DNA of 64,000 nt from NCBI GenBank assembly GCA_035691305.1, contig DASSJF010000069.1:1-64000 (forward strand). Direction: 5' to 3'. The translations under genes and the position numbers were made by a program. The notes under the pieces were generated by a model. The model searched no databases and was not told where the DNA came from. It was given only the letters and a program-made list of their open reading frames with translations. This stretch comes from a bacterium (GTDB lineage: Bacteria; Sysuimicrobiota; Sysuimicrobiia; Sysuimicrobiales; Segetimicrobiaceae). Each line of letters starts with the position of its first letter. Position 1 is the first letter of the stretch. This document shows positions 33,699 to 42,107 of this stretch, piece by piece.

Positions 33699-35681
33699 TT
33701 ACGCCGGGCTCGCGTCCGACGCCGGCGCCGTCCGAATCAGCACGCGCTTGTCGCCGACCCGGCGCGTCACACGCCGTGCGTCGAAGTACTCCAACAGCGC
33801 CAAGGTGAACTTCCGGCTGCTTCCGAGGAGGTCGCGAAGCGACGCGACGGTGATCTCTCCCTCCCGTTCGAGATGCGCCCGAACGCGCGCCTCCACGTCG
33901 GCGAGAACGTCGCGGTGGAACACCACCCCGCCGCCGGCGTCGATGAGGACGGCCTCATCCAGCAGCGCGGCGAACATCCGCTCCGCGGCGCCGCGATCCG
34001 CGGCGCGGGCCAGCACGTCCGCGCGGTCCGGCGGGGCATAGCGCCCGTCGCGGTACGCCCGCTCGATCTCACGCGCGGCGGCCCCGTCCGCGGCGCCGCG
34101 CTGGGGGACGAACCCGCGCGCCCGCACGTACCCCCCGGCGAGTTCCACGTCACCCGCCGCGGCCAGCGCGTCGAAAACGTGCCCGTACAGGCGGTCGTCC
34201 CCGCCGGCAAACGCCCGTGCTTTGAGCTCGTCCCGCGGCAGCCCGATACGCCACGGCGCCTCCGCGTGGCCCGCGGCCAGCGCCCGGAGCACCGCCTCCC
34301 GCACACCGGCGGCTACGGACGCGGCGAACAGCCGCCCTCGAACGGCGATGATCTGTCCGGCGGCGGCGACCGCCTCGGCCTCGACGGCGACGCGGTCGCG
34401 GGTCTCGCCGAGCAGCGGCGCAAGCGAGTCCACGGACGTCCCGGCCGTCCCGGCCGCGCGGATCGCGCCCGTCAGCCGCACGTCGAGCCCGGAGGTTTCG
34501 AGCGCCGCGATCTCCGCGGCGGCGGCGGGCCCGCGGCGGCGCAGCGGCGCGGGCGCGGCGATCACTTCCCCGCCGCCGATCGTCGTCATCGGCGAGTAGC
34601 GGCGCAAGACGAACGGATCGCCCCGCAGCGCGACGGCCGGCCGCTCCAAGAGGATCTGCGCGGCCGCCGACTCGCCGGGTTCGAGTTGGTCTCGGTCCGC
34701 GAGCCGCACCCGCCCGATGACCTCGTCCGCGGCAATGTACACCCGCACGCGTCCGCGGTCCCGGAGGGGCGGCGCGCCGCGGAGCAGCCGGATGCGCGCG
34801 TCGAGCACGCGCGCCGGCGCGATCGTGCCCGGGGATGCGAGCACGTCGCCCCGCCGCACGTCGTCCTTGCCGACGCCGGCGAGGTTCAGCGCGACCCGCT
34901 GGCCCGCGGCGGCCTCGCCGACCACGGCGCCGTGGCTCTGCAGCCCGCGCACGCGGACCTCCCGCCGGCCCGGCAACAGTTCCAGCAGATCGCCGGCGTC
35001 GATGCGCCCGCTCCACAGCGTGCCGGTGACCACGGTGCCGAAGCCTTCCATCGTGAAGCTGCGGTCGACGGGCAGGCGGGCCGGGGCGGCGAGGTCGCGG
35101 GCCGGCGCCTCTCCGAGCGCGCGGCCGATCGCGGCGACGAGATCCGCCAGGCCGGCGCCCGTGCGCGCGGAGACCCGGAGGACCGGCGCGCCCTCGAGAA
35201 ACGTCCCGGCGACCAGCGCACGCAGGTCGTCCTCGACGAGCGCGAGCCACTCCGGATCCGGCGCGAGGTCCATCTTGTTCAGCACGACGATGCCGCGCCT
35301 GACGTGCAGGAAGCGCAGGATGTCGAGGTGCTCCCGCGTCTGGGGCATCACGCCCTCGTCGGCGGCGACGACGAGCAGGACGAGGTCGAGCCCGGCCGCG
35401 CCGGCGAGCATGTTCTTCACGAGACGCTCGTGTCCCGGGACGTCCACGACGCCGACGCGGCGGCCGCCCGGGAGGTCGAGATGGGCGAAGCCGAGGTCGA
35501 TCGTCATGCCGCGGCGCCTCTCTTCTTCCAGACGGTCGGGGTCGATGCCGGTGAGCGCGCGGACGAGGGCGCTCTTGCCGTGATCGATGTGCCCCGCGGT
35601 ACCGATGACCCCGGCTCGGGGAGCGCCCCGCGGCGGTGTGATTTCATGATGGCCGGCCGCCTGCCGGCCGGCGCGGCTCAT
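33699..35681 (-). CDS. selB: Selenocysteine-specific elongation factor SelB
   Basis: 660 residues. Delivers Sec-tRNA to UGA codons marked by a SECIS hairpin. The N-terminal EF-Tu-like GTPase shows [11 protein letters not shown] (G1), [10 protein letters not shown] (G2), DVPGHERLV (G3) and NKMD (G4). Beta-barrel domains follow ([16 protein letters not shown]), then the C-terminal winged-helix repeats that bind SECIS RNA ([24 protein letters not shown] region). ATG 35681 lies 7 bp past the selA stop; the frame is open further upstream inside selA but is not protein-like there. A short N-terminal tail of about 20 residues precedes G1. Confidence 0.96.
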   Translation of the reverse strand: MSRAGRQAAGHHEITPPRGAPRAGVIGTAGHIDHGKSALVRALTGIDPDRLEEERRRGMTIDLGFAHLDLPGGRRVGVVDVPGHERLVKNMLAGAAGLDLVLLVVAADEGVMPQTREHLDILRFLHVRRGIVVLNKMDLAPDPEWLALVEDDLRALVAGTFLEGAPVLRVSARTGAGLADLVAAIGRALGEAPARDLAAPARLPVDRSFTMEGFGTVVTGTLWSGRIDAGDLLELLPGRREVRVRGLQSHGAVVGEAAAGQRVALNLAGVGKDDVRRGDVLASPGTIAPARVLDARIRLLRGAPPLRDRGRVRVYIAADEVIGRVRLADRDQLEPGESAAAQILLERPAVALRGDPFVLRRYSPMTTIGGGEVIAAPAPLRRRGPAAAAEIAALETSGLDVRLTGAIRAAGTAGTSVDSLAPLLGETRDRVAVEAEAVAAAGQIIAVRGRLFAASVAAGVREAVLRALAAGHAEAPWRIGLPRDELKARAFAGGDDRLYGHVFDALAAAGDVELAGGYVRARGFVPQRGAADGAAAREIERAYRDGRYAPPDRADVLARAADRGAAERMFAALLDEAVLIDAGGGVVFHRDVLADVEARVRAHLEREGEITVASLRDLLGSSRKFTLALLEYFDARRVTRRVGDKRVLIRTAPASDASPA

Positions 35682-35688
35682 CCGACCG

Positions 35689-37098
35689 TCAGGTGGAGGG
35701 AGTGGCGGGCGGCGACGCGGCCGCCTGCAGCGCGGAGAGCAGCGGTTCGATGTCCTCCGCTTCGAGCGTCCGCACGTCCAGCAGCAGCCGGTCCTCCGCG
35801 ATCCGGGCGAATACCGGCGGCCGGCTTCGGCGCAGCCGTCGGTCCCACACTTCGGGCCCATCGTGCGCCGGACGCAGCGCCACCGCCCACGACCGGAGTT
35901 CCGCGCCCGGCAGCGCCCCGCCGCCCGCCTCCGAGACCGTCTGTACGACGTCGACGTCCGCGGCGCCCGCCAGGCGGCCGGCGACGCGCCCCGCGAGATC
36001 CCGCGCCGCGGCCTCGAGCGCGGGCGCCTCCCGCGCCAGCATGCGCAGCACCGGCACGTCGTTCCACACACCGTCGGGATCGCGATACAGCCGCAGCGTG
36101 GCTTCGAGCGCGGCGAGATCGAGCTTGTCGATGCGCATCGCGCGCGCGAGCGGATGGGCACGGATCCGCGCCAGCGCCTCTCGGCGGCCCACGATGAGCC
36201 CGGCCTGCGGTCCACCGAGCAGCTTGTCGCCGCTCGCGGTCACGACGTCGACGCCCGCGGCAACCGCGGCGGTCACCGTCGGTTCGGCGGGAAGCCCGCG
36301 GGCGCCGAGGTCCACGAGGGCGCCGCTCCCCATGTCGAACAGCACGGGGACGCCGGCGCGGCGGCCGAGCGACACCAGTTCGTCCGCGCCGACATCGTGC
36401 ACGAACCCGCGCATGGCGAAGTTGCTGCGGTGCACCTTGGCCAGCAGCGCCGACTCCGGCGTGAGCGCCGCCTCGTAGTCGTGCAGATACGTCTTGTTGG
36501 TCGTCCCGACCTCGACGAGCCGGCAGCCGCCGGCGGCCATGATATCGGGCATCCGGAAGCTGCCGCCGATCTCGACCAGCTCGCCGCGCGACACGATGAC
36601 GTCGCGGCCGCGGGCCAGCGACGTCAGCGCGAGCAGCACGGCGGCGGCGTTGTTGTTGACGGCGAGCGCCTCCTCGGCGCCGGTGAGTTCACGCAGCAGG
36701 CCGGCGACGTGCGCCTGCCGCGAGCCCCGCACCCCCGTGGAGGCGTCAATCTCGAGGACGGCGTACCCCGCGGCTTCCGCGGCCGCGCGCCGGGCCGCCT
36801 CGGCGAGCGGGGCCCGCCCCAGATTGGTGTGCAGGACGATGCCGGTGGCGTTGATCGCGCGGGTGAGCGACGGAGCCGCGCGCTCGGCGAGCAGTGCCCG
36901 GGTCTCGACCACGAGGCTCTCTACGGTGGCCGCGCTCCCGCCGGGTGACGCGGCCAGCCGGCGCCGGGCCCGGTCGACGGCTTCGCGCGCGCAGGAGACG
37001 ACGAGGCGGCGCGGATGCCGGCCGAGGTCGCCGGAGGCTTCGAGGCTCTGCAGCAGCCGCTCAATCGAGGGCAGCCGCCGGAACGACGAGTGATTCAT
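35689..37098 (-). CDS. selA: L-seryl-tRNA(Sec) selenium transferase SelA
   Basis: 469 residues. A PLP enzyme converting Ser-tRNA(Sec) to Sec-tRNA(Sec). Seen: ATGIVLHTNLGRAPL, the NNNAAAVLLAL stretch, SRGELVEIGGSFRMPDIM, VGTTNKTYLHDYE, FDMGSGAL and the PLP lysine in SGDKLLGGPQAG. Length and motifs are fully canonical. It is followed by selB after 7 bp and preceded by a small zinc-ribbon membrane protein (12-bp gap). Confidence 0.97.
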   Translation of the reverse strand: MNHSSFRRLPSIERLLQSLEASGDLGRHPRRLVVSCAREAVDRARRRLAASPGGSAATVESLVVETRALLAERAAPSLTRAINATGIVLHTNLGRAPLAEAARRAAAEAAGYAVLEIDASTGVRGSRQAHVAGLLRELTGAEEALAVNNNAAAVLLALTSLARGRDVIVSRGELVEIGGSFRMPDIMAAGGCRLVEVGTTNKTYLHDYEAALTPESALLAKVHRSNFAMRGFVHDVGADELVSLGRRAGVPVLFDMGSGALVDLGARGLPAEPTVTAAVAAGVDVVTASGDKLLGGPQAGLIVGRREALARIRAHPLARAMRIDKLDLAALEATLRLYRDPDGVWNDVPVLRMLAREAPALEAAARDLAGRVAGRLAGAADVDVVQTVSEAGGGALPGAELRSWAVALRPAHDGPEVWDRRLRRSRPPVFARIAEDRLLLDVRTLEAEDIEPLLSALQAAASPPATPST

Positions 37099-37110
37099 CG
37101 TGGACCGCCG

Positions 37111-37326
37111 CTACCTGACGAGGAAGCCGAGCCCGAGGCCGACCGCGATCACGATGGCGGCCACCCACACGATCCTCGTGAGATCGTAGGAGACGCGCCC
37201 GCGCAGCTCGCCTTCGGTTTCGCGGGGCGCGCCCGCCGCGGCACCCGCGGGCCGCAGACGCGCGCCGCACGCCCGGCAGACGATCTTGCCCTCCGGATTC
37301 TCGACCCCGCATCGGGGACAACGCAT
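37111..37326 (-). CDS. Small zinc-ribbon, C-terminally membrane-anchored protein
   Basis: 71 residues. The N-terminal zinc ribbon MRCPRCGVENPEGKIVCRACGA (split pairs C3/C6 and C17/C20) is joined by an Ala/Gly linker to a single C-terminal TM helix (IVWVAAIVIAVGLGLGFLV). The ribbon should face the cytoplasm. ATG 37326 is favoured over ATG 37332 because GGAGG then sits 8 bases upstream. It lies 12 bp before selA and may be co-transcribed, but no link to selenium is known. Confidence 0.75.
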   Translation of the reverse strand: MRCPRCGVENPEGKIVCRACGARLRPAGAAAGAPRETEGELRGRVSYDLTRIVWVAAIVIAVGLGLGFLVR

Positions 37327-37370
37327 GCCCATACCCTCCGCAACCGGCGGCGGTGGCCGCCGTGTCCATT

Positions 37371-38231
37371 CTACTGCGCCGGCACGCCCAGTTGCTGCCA
37401 CCGCGCGCGCAGTGCCGCGACCGCTTCCGGCGGCACCGCGACGCTGCCGAGCGGCACGCGCGTCGCCTGGCCTCCGCCGTGGAAATCGGTGCCGCCCGTC
37501 GCGACGAGGCCGTGGCGGCGGGCCACCTCGAGATAGCGCGTCGTCATCTCGGGGGTATGGTCCGGATAGTACACTTCGAGGCCGGCGAGGCCGTGCGCGA
37601 CGAGCGTCGGCACGCGCTCGATCACGGGACCGCTCGAGGCCCACCCGGGATGCGCGAGCACCGGCACCCCGCCCGCGGCGAGCACGGCTTCGACCGCCTC
37701 CTCGGGCGACAGCTTGATCCGCGGCACGTACGCGGGGCCGCGGCGGTCCAGGAACCGCTCGAACGCCTCCTGCACCGTGGCGACCCGGCGCGCTTCCACG
37801 AGCGCGCGCGCGACGTGCGGCCGCCCGACCGACGCGCCGGCCGCAATCGCCTGCACCCGCTCCCACGCCACAGGTACCCCGAGCGCGCGCAGTTTGTCGA
37901 CCATCGTGCGGGCGCGGTCCACGCGCCCCGCCCGCATCCGTGCGAGGAACGCCTGGAAGGCGGCGCGGGCGAAATCCACATAGTAGCCGAGCATGTGGAC
38001 TTCGTGCTCGTCGACGTCCGTGTTGATCTCGACGCCGGGAATGACCTCGATGTGGACGCGCCGTCCCTCCGCGATCGCCTCCTCGAGGCCGGCGGTCGTG
38101 TCGTGGTCCGTGAGGGCGAGCGTCCCCACGCCGTGCTCCCGGGCGGCTCTGACGAGGCGCGCAGGCGGGAGCAGCCCGTCCGACGCGGTGCTGTGGGTGT
38201 GGAGATCCGTTCGGGGCCCTAGCCGCCCCAC
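37371..38231 (-). CDS. PHP-domain phosphoesterase (TrpH/YciV-like)
   Basis: 286 residues from GTG 38231. The metal ligands of the PHP family are all visible: DLHTHSTASDG, TDHDT, EVHMLGYY, LAHPG and GGTDFHG. Closest in character to TrpH/YciV (RNase AM), a 5'-3' exonuclease or 3',5'-nucleoside bisphosphate phosphatase. An in-frame ATG at 38357 would add a Ser/Arg-rich tail and overlap spoVS, so it is less likely. There is no good SD for GTG 38231, so the start is uncertain. Confidence 0.85.
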   Translation of the reverse strand: MGRLGPRTDLHTHSTASDGLLPPARLVRAAREHGVGTLALTDHDTTAGLEEAIAEGRRVHIEVIPGVEINTDVDEHEVHMLGYYVDFARAAFQAFLARMRAGRVDRARTMVDKLRALGVPVAWERVQAIAAGASVGRPHVARALVEARRVATVQEAFERFLDRRGPAYVPRIKLSPEEAVEAVLAAGGVPVLAHPGWASSGPVIERVPTLVAHGLAGLEVYYPDHTPEMTTRYLEVARRHGLVATGGTDFHGGGQATRVPLGSVAVPPEAVAALRARWQQLGVPAQ

Positions 38232-38307
38232 GGGTATCGGGGATGAGCGTCCGCGAGATGCATCGCGGTTCGCGTTCGATCCGGCTTTCAGCGCGCGGCG
38301 CCGCCCT

Positions 38308-38607
38308 CTATCTGGGTGAGACGATGAGCTTGATCGCCGTCCGGTCCTGCCCGTCAATCTGCACGTCCGCGAACGCCGGCACGCACACCAGGTCGAGGCC
38401 GCTCGGCGCCACGTAGCCGCGCGCGATCGCGATCGCCTTGATCGCCTGGTTGATGGCAGCCGCGCCGATCGCCTGCAGCTCCGCGGTCCCCCGCTCTCGG
38501 ACCACGCCGGCCAAGGCGCCCGCGACGGCGGTCGGATTCGACTTGGCGGCGACCTTGAGCACGTCGGCGGTGCCGGTCGATTTCACTGCGACCTTGAGCA
38601 TCTCCAT
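38308..38607 (-). CDS. spoVS: Stage V sporulation protein S (SpoVS)
   Basis: 99 residues; the family is usually about 86. The core AKSNPTAVAGALAGVVRERG to AIARGYVAPSGLDLVC and IDGQDRTAIKLIV is unmistakable SpoVS, an Alba-like small protein found in sporulating and non-sporulating Terrabacteria. The N-terminus is unusual: MLKVAVKST is followed 13 residues later by VLKVAAKSN, an apparent duplication of the first beta strand. ATG 38607 has GAGGAGG 8 bases upstream; the internal GTG at the second copy would give the standard length but lacks an SD. Same strand and order as rny-ymdB-spoVS clusters elsewhere. Confidence 0.94.
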   Translation of the reverse strand: MEMLKVAVKSTGTADVLKVAAKSNPTAVAGALAGVVRERGTAELQAIGAAAINQAIKAIAIARGYVAPSGLDLVCVPAFADVQIDGQDRTAIKLIVSPR

Positions 38608-38720
38608 GCTTCGAGCCTCCTCGAGGGAGAGCGTCGACTGTGGCGTGACGTCCGTTGCTCTGATGACATCGCGGCCGGCGAGAACCGGTCCGCCGGCGGT
38701 GTGGCTGGCGAAGCCTGCTG

Positions 38721-38748
38721 ATTCGCGAGTCCTGTTCACAATCCCTCC
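38721..38748 (-). promoter_or_regulatory. Possible sigma-H-like promoter of spoVS
   Basis: GGAGGGATT (38748-38740), then 12 bases, then CGCGAATCA on the minus strand. This resembles the Bacillus sigma-H pattern RnAGGAwWW/RnnGAATww, with one mismatch in each half. spoVS is sigma-H dependent in B. subtilis. Weak evidence. Confidence 0.3.
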
Positions 38749-38780
38749 CAGGAGGCGAACGTACGTACGAAAACCTGTTC

Positions 38781-38803
38781 GACTTAGCCAGGTTGACTTA
38801 GCC
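38781..38803. repeat. Direct repeat GACTTAGCC in the spoVS upstream region
   Basis: Two copies (38781-38789 and 38795-38803), 14 bp apart, in the 215-bp gap between spoVS and ymdB. On the minus strand the units read GGCTAAGTC, one followed by GAACA and one by AACCT. Possibly a regulator site. Confidence 0.35.
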
Positions 38804-38822
38804 GATACCGGCCGCGCTCGGT

Positions 38823-39605
38823 TCACTCCTCCACCCGGTTGACGCGCCGGATCGCGGCCGCGTGGCCCGTTTGCGCATCGATCTCCACGAGCACACCGTT
38901 CAGCTGCACCGGCCCCGATGCGACCTCGAACCGCGCCGGCAGCAGCGTGAGAAACCGCGGCAGCACGGTCTCACGGCTCATGCCGATGATCGAGTCGCGC
39001 GGCCCGGTCATCCCGGCGTCCGTGATGAACGCCGTGCCGCCCGGCAGCACGCGCTCGTCCGCGGTCTGGACGTGCGTGTGCGTCCCGATCACCGCGGACA
39101 CACGTCCGTCGAGGTGCCATGCCAGCGCCGCCTTCTCCGACGTGGCCTCCGCGTGCATGTCGACGACGATCACGGGCGTCTCCGCCCGCAGCCGCTCCGC
39201 CTCTTCGCGGGCGTAGTCGAACGGCGAGAGGAGCGGCTGCATGAAGGCGCGGCCTTCCAGGTTGAGCACGCCGACGCGCGCGCCCCCGGCCGCGGCGAAG
39301 ACCGCCGCCCCGCGCCCCGGCGCGCCGGCGGGGTAGTTGCCCGGACGCAGGAGGCGGGGCTCGGCGTCGAGGAGCGCCGGCGCTTCGCGGGTGTGCCAGA
39401 TGTGGTTGCCGCCGGTGACGACGTCGGCGCCGGCGTCGATCAGGTCCTTGAACGTCTCCGGCGTGACGCCGAACCCGCCCGCGGAATTCTCGCCGTTCGC
39501 GATCACGAAGTCGGCCCCCAACTCGCGCCGGAGCGCCGGCAGCCACTGGGTGACCGCCCGGCGCCCCGGACGTCCGACCACGTCTCCGACGAACAACACC
39601 TTCAT
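38823..39605 (-). CDS. ymdB: YmdB-family (TIGR00282) metallophosphoesterase
   Basis: 260 residues. Hydrolyses 2',3'-cyclic nucleotides in characterised members and affects biofilm and RNA turnover in Bacillus. All metal ligands are visible: D8 in FVGDVVG, E39-N40 in ANGENSAGG, N67-H68 in GGNHIW, His in DMHAEATSEK, and two His in IGTHTHVQTAD. It sits 27 bp after rny, the common rny-ymdB-spoVS order. Confidence 0.95.
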   Translation of the reverse strand: MKVLFVGDVVGRPGRRAVTQWLPALRRELGADFVIANGENSAGGFGVTPETFKDLIDAGADVVTGGNHIWHTREAPALLDAEPRLLRPGNYPAGAPGRGAAVFAAAGGARVGVLNLEGRAFMQPLLSPFDYAREEAERLRAETPVIVVDMHAEATSEKAALAWHLDGRVSAVIGTHTHVQTADERVLPGGTAFITDAGMTGPRDSIIGMSRETVLPRFLTLLPARFEVASGPVQLNGVLVEIDAQTGHAAAIRRVNRVEE

Positions 39606-39632
39606 CCGCGGCTCTTGCCTGGAGCGGGCCGG

Positions 39633-41192
39633 CTACTTCGCGTACTCGACGGCGCGGGTCTCGCGCAGCACCGTCACTTTGATCTGGCCGGGGTACTCGA
39701 GTTCCTCCTCGATCTTCTTGGCCATCTCCCGCGCGAGCAGCGCTGCGGCGGGGTCATCGATTTCCTGCGGCCGCACCAGCACGCGAATCTCGCGGCCCGC
39801 CTGAATCGCGTACGCGCGATCCACGCCGGTGAACGATGTCGCGATCCGCTCCAGGTTCTCCAGGCGCTTGACGTACATCTCGACGGTTTCCTTGCGCGCT
39901 CCGGGACGCGACGCCGAAATGGCGTCGGCGGCGGCGACCAGGATCGCCTCCAGACAGGTGGCCTCCGCGTCCCCATGGTGATAGGCGATCGCGTTGAGGA
40001 CCTCCGGCGACTCGTGGTACCGGCGCGCCACGTCCATACCGATGTCGCTGTGGGTGCCCTCGATCTCGTGCGTAAGCGCCTTGCCGATGTCGTGCAGCAT
40101 GCCCGCCCGCCGCGCCAGCTCCGGGTCCGCGTCGAGCTGTGTCGCCATGAGCCCGGCGAGCAGGGCGACCTCGATCGAGTGCTGCAGCAGATTCTGACCG
40201 TAGCTGAACCGGAAGTTGAGCCGGCCGAGCAGCTTGAGCTCCTCGGGATGCAGGCCGTGGACGCCCGCCTCGAAGGCGGCGCGCTCGCCGGCCTCGCGGA
40301 TGCGGGTGTCGAGATCGCGCTGCGCCTTCTCCACCATCTCCTCGATCCGTGCCGGATGAATCCGGCCGTCGGCGAGAAGCTTCTCCAGCGTGACCTTCGC
40401 GATCTCGCGCCGGATCGGGTCGAACGACGACAGCGTCACAGACTCCGGCGTGTCGTCGATGATGAAGTCGACGCCGGTCAGACTCTCGAGCGCGCGGATG
40501 TTCCGGCCCTCGCGCCCGATGATCCGGCCTTTCATCTCCTCGTTGGGCAGCGGGATCACGGACACGGTGACCTCCGCGGTATGGTCCGCGGCGCACCGCT
40601 GGATCGCGAGCGCCACGACCTCCCGCGCCCGCCGCTCCGCGTCTTCCCGGGCTTCCGCCTCGATCTTGCGCGCGGTCTGCGCCACTTCGTGGCGGATCTC
40701 CGACTCGGCGCGCTGCAACAATTCCTGTTTGGCCTGCTCCAGCGTAAGCGCGCTGACCCGCTCGAGCTCACGCTGCTGTGCGTCGTGCAGTTGCTGCACG
40801 TCTTCCCGGACCTTGGTGACCTCCTGCTCTCGCTGGGCGAGGGCCTGATCGCGCTTCTCGAGCGTTTCCAACTTCCGGTCCAGCATTTCCTCACGCTGGA
40901 CCACACGCCGCTCAAGACGCTGCAGCTCGGCGCGCTGCTCCCGAATCTCCCGTTCGGCGTCCCGTTTGATCCGGAACGCCTCGTCCCTGGCTTCTAGGAG
41001 CGCTTCTCGCTGCTTGCTCTCCGCCTCCCGTTGCCCAGCCTGCTTTGCCTCGTCGAGAATCCGCCGGGCGGCCTCTTCGGCACTGCCGATCTTCGCCTCC
41101 CCGGCGTACTTGCGCAGAAGGTACCCAAGCAGGAAGAGTGCCAACCCGATCACGCCGGCCACAAGGTACTGGACGGTGCTCGTGGTGGTCAC
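39633..41192 (-). CDS. rny: Ribonuclease Y
   Basis: 519 residues, the normal RNase Y size. A single N-terminal membrane anchor ([18 protein letters not shown]) is followed by a long coiled coil (about 40-200). The KH domain is next ([17 protein letters not shown]), then the HD domain with the catalytic HD in [11 protein letters not shown] and HHGDAEA. It is the membrane-bound endoribonuclease that starts mRNA decay. GTG 41192 gives the normal N-terminus, though GAGGGG lies very close; a TTG at 41255 would add 21 hydrophilic residues before the anchor. Confidence 0.96.
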   Translation of the reverse strand: MTTTSTVQYLVAGVIGLALFLLGYLLRKYAGEAKIGSAEEAARRILDEAKQAGQREAESKQREALLEARDEAFRIKRDAEREIREQRAELQRLERRVVQREEMLDRKLETLEKRDQALAQREQEVTKVREDVQQLHDAQQRELERVSALTLEQAKQELLQRAESEIRHEVAQTARKIEAEAREDAERRAREVVALAIQRCAADHTAEVTVSVIPLPNEEMKGRIIGREGRNIRALESLTGVDFIIDDTPESVTLSSFDPIRREIAKVTLEKLLADGRIHPARIEEMVEKAQRDLDTRIREAGERAAFEAGVHGLHPEELKLLGRLNFRFSYGQNLLQHSIEVALLAGLMATQLDADPELARRAGMLHDIGKALTHEIEGTHSDIGMDVARRYHESPEVLNAIAYHHGDAEATCLEAILVAAADAISASRPGARKETVEMYVKRLENLERIATSFTGVDRAYAIQAGREIRVLVRPQEIDDPAAALLAREMAKKIEEELEYPGQIKVTVLRETRAVEYAK

Positions 41193-41422
41193 CCCCTCTT
41201 GGTGTTGCGTAGTGCGTCGCTGCTGGCCTGTGAGACCTCCATCCCGGCCCCGCAAAGAGCCGATGACTCATATGCCGGTGCGATCGCCTATCACGGACCT
41301 TCAGAAAAGATCACGGTTCCTGAACATCGGCGCTACAATTGCAACTTATTCTATCCCGCGCCGCGCCGGAGGGCAACACCCGTTTGCCCCGCATCCGGGG
41401 ACACCGCCCCGGCGTATAGGAG

Positions 41423-41428
41423 TATAGT
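41423..41428 (+). promoter_or_regulatory. Probable -10 box of the SCO1-like gene
   Basis: TATAGT in the divergent gap between rny and the SCO1-like gene, 29 bp before its ATG. No strong -35 is visible (GGGACA lies 19 bp upstream). Confidence 0.4.
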
Positions 41429-41457
41429 ATGGAAGGACGGCGGTGAAAGGAGCGGCG

Positions 41458-42102
41458 ATGACGAACGCGGGGCGACCAGTTGTCAGACGGTGGTGGTGGA
41501 TCGCCGCCGCCCTCATCGTGATCCTGGCCGGCGCCGGCTGGTACGCCCGGAGTCGGCTCGCGCCGCCGCCGCTCCAGGGCGCGGTGCTGACCCCGTCCGT
41601 CGGCGCCTACGACTTCCGGCTGCCCGACGCCGAAGGGCGGACAGTCTCGCTGGCCGCACTGCGGGGCAAGGTTGTTGTGCTCACCTTTCTCTACGCACAT
41701 TGTCCCGACTACTGTCCGCTGGTCGCCGACCAGATCGCCAAGGTCCATGCCCAACTCGGCCCGCTAGGCGACAAAGTGGCGTTTGTCGCCGTCAGCGTTG
41801 ATCCGTCGGGCGACACGCCGGAGGCCGTCCGGGAGTTTCTGCGGGCGCACCACGTCGACGGCGTGCTGACGTATGTCCGCGGCACGGGCGCGCAGCTGCG
41901 GCCGGTCTGGGCGCATTACTTTGTCGCGAGCGACGGGCAGGACGGGATCTCGGCAAGCCACGCCGCGGCGGTCGGGGTCAGCCATACCACGATCGTGTAC
42001 GTCATCGATCCGCAGGGACAGGTCCGCGTCTTTCTGCCTGCCAATTTCGATGCCAACGATCTCCTGACGGACGTGCGTCTGCTGGCAAGGAGCGCGCGTT
42101 AG
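41458..42102 (+). CDS. SCO1/SenC/PrrC-family thioredoxin-like protein
   Basis: 214 residues with an N-terminal membrane anchor (WWWIAAALIVILAGAGW). The extracytoplasmic thioredoxin fold carries CPDYC (the Cx3C copper site) and the downstream His in GVSHTTIVYVID, the three copper ligands of Sco proteins. These deliver copper to the CuA site of cytochrome oxidase or act as thiol reductases. No oxidase genes are in the window. ATG 41458 is chosen because AAAGGAG sits 5 bases upstream. It ends 5 bp from the convergent YhaN-like gene. Confidence 0.92.
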   Translation: MTNAGRPVVRRWWWIAAALIVILAGAGWYARSRLAPPPLQGAVLTPSVGAYDFRLPDAEGRTVSLAALRGKVVVLTFLYAHCPDYCPLVADQIAKVHAQLGPLGDKVAFVAVSVDPSGDTPEAVREFLRAHHVDGVLTYVRGTGAQLRPVWAHYFVASDGQDGISASHAAAVGVSHTTIVYVIDPQGQVRVFLPANFDANDLLTDVRLLARSAR

Positions 42103-42107
42103 CGCCG

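Noticed and set aside
38231-38357. Longer PHP-protein start at ATG 38357
   Set aside because: It would overlap the end of spoVS by 50 bp and add a Ser/Arg-rich tail absent from the family; GTG 38231 directly precedes the conserved DLHTHS.
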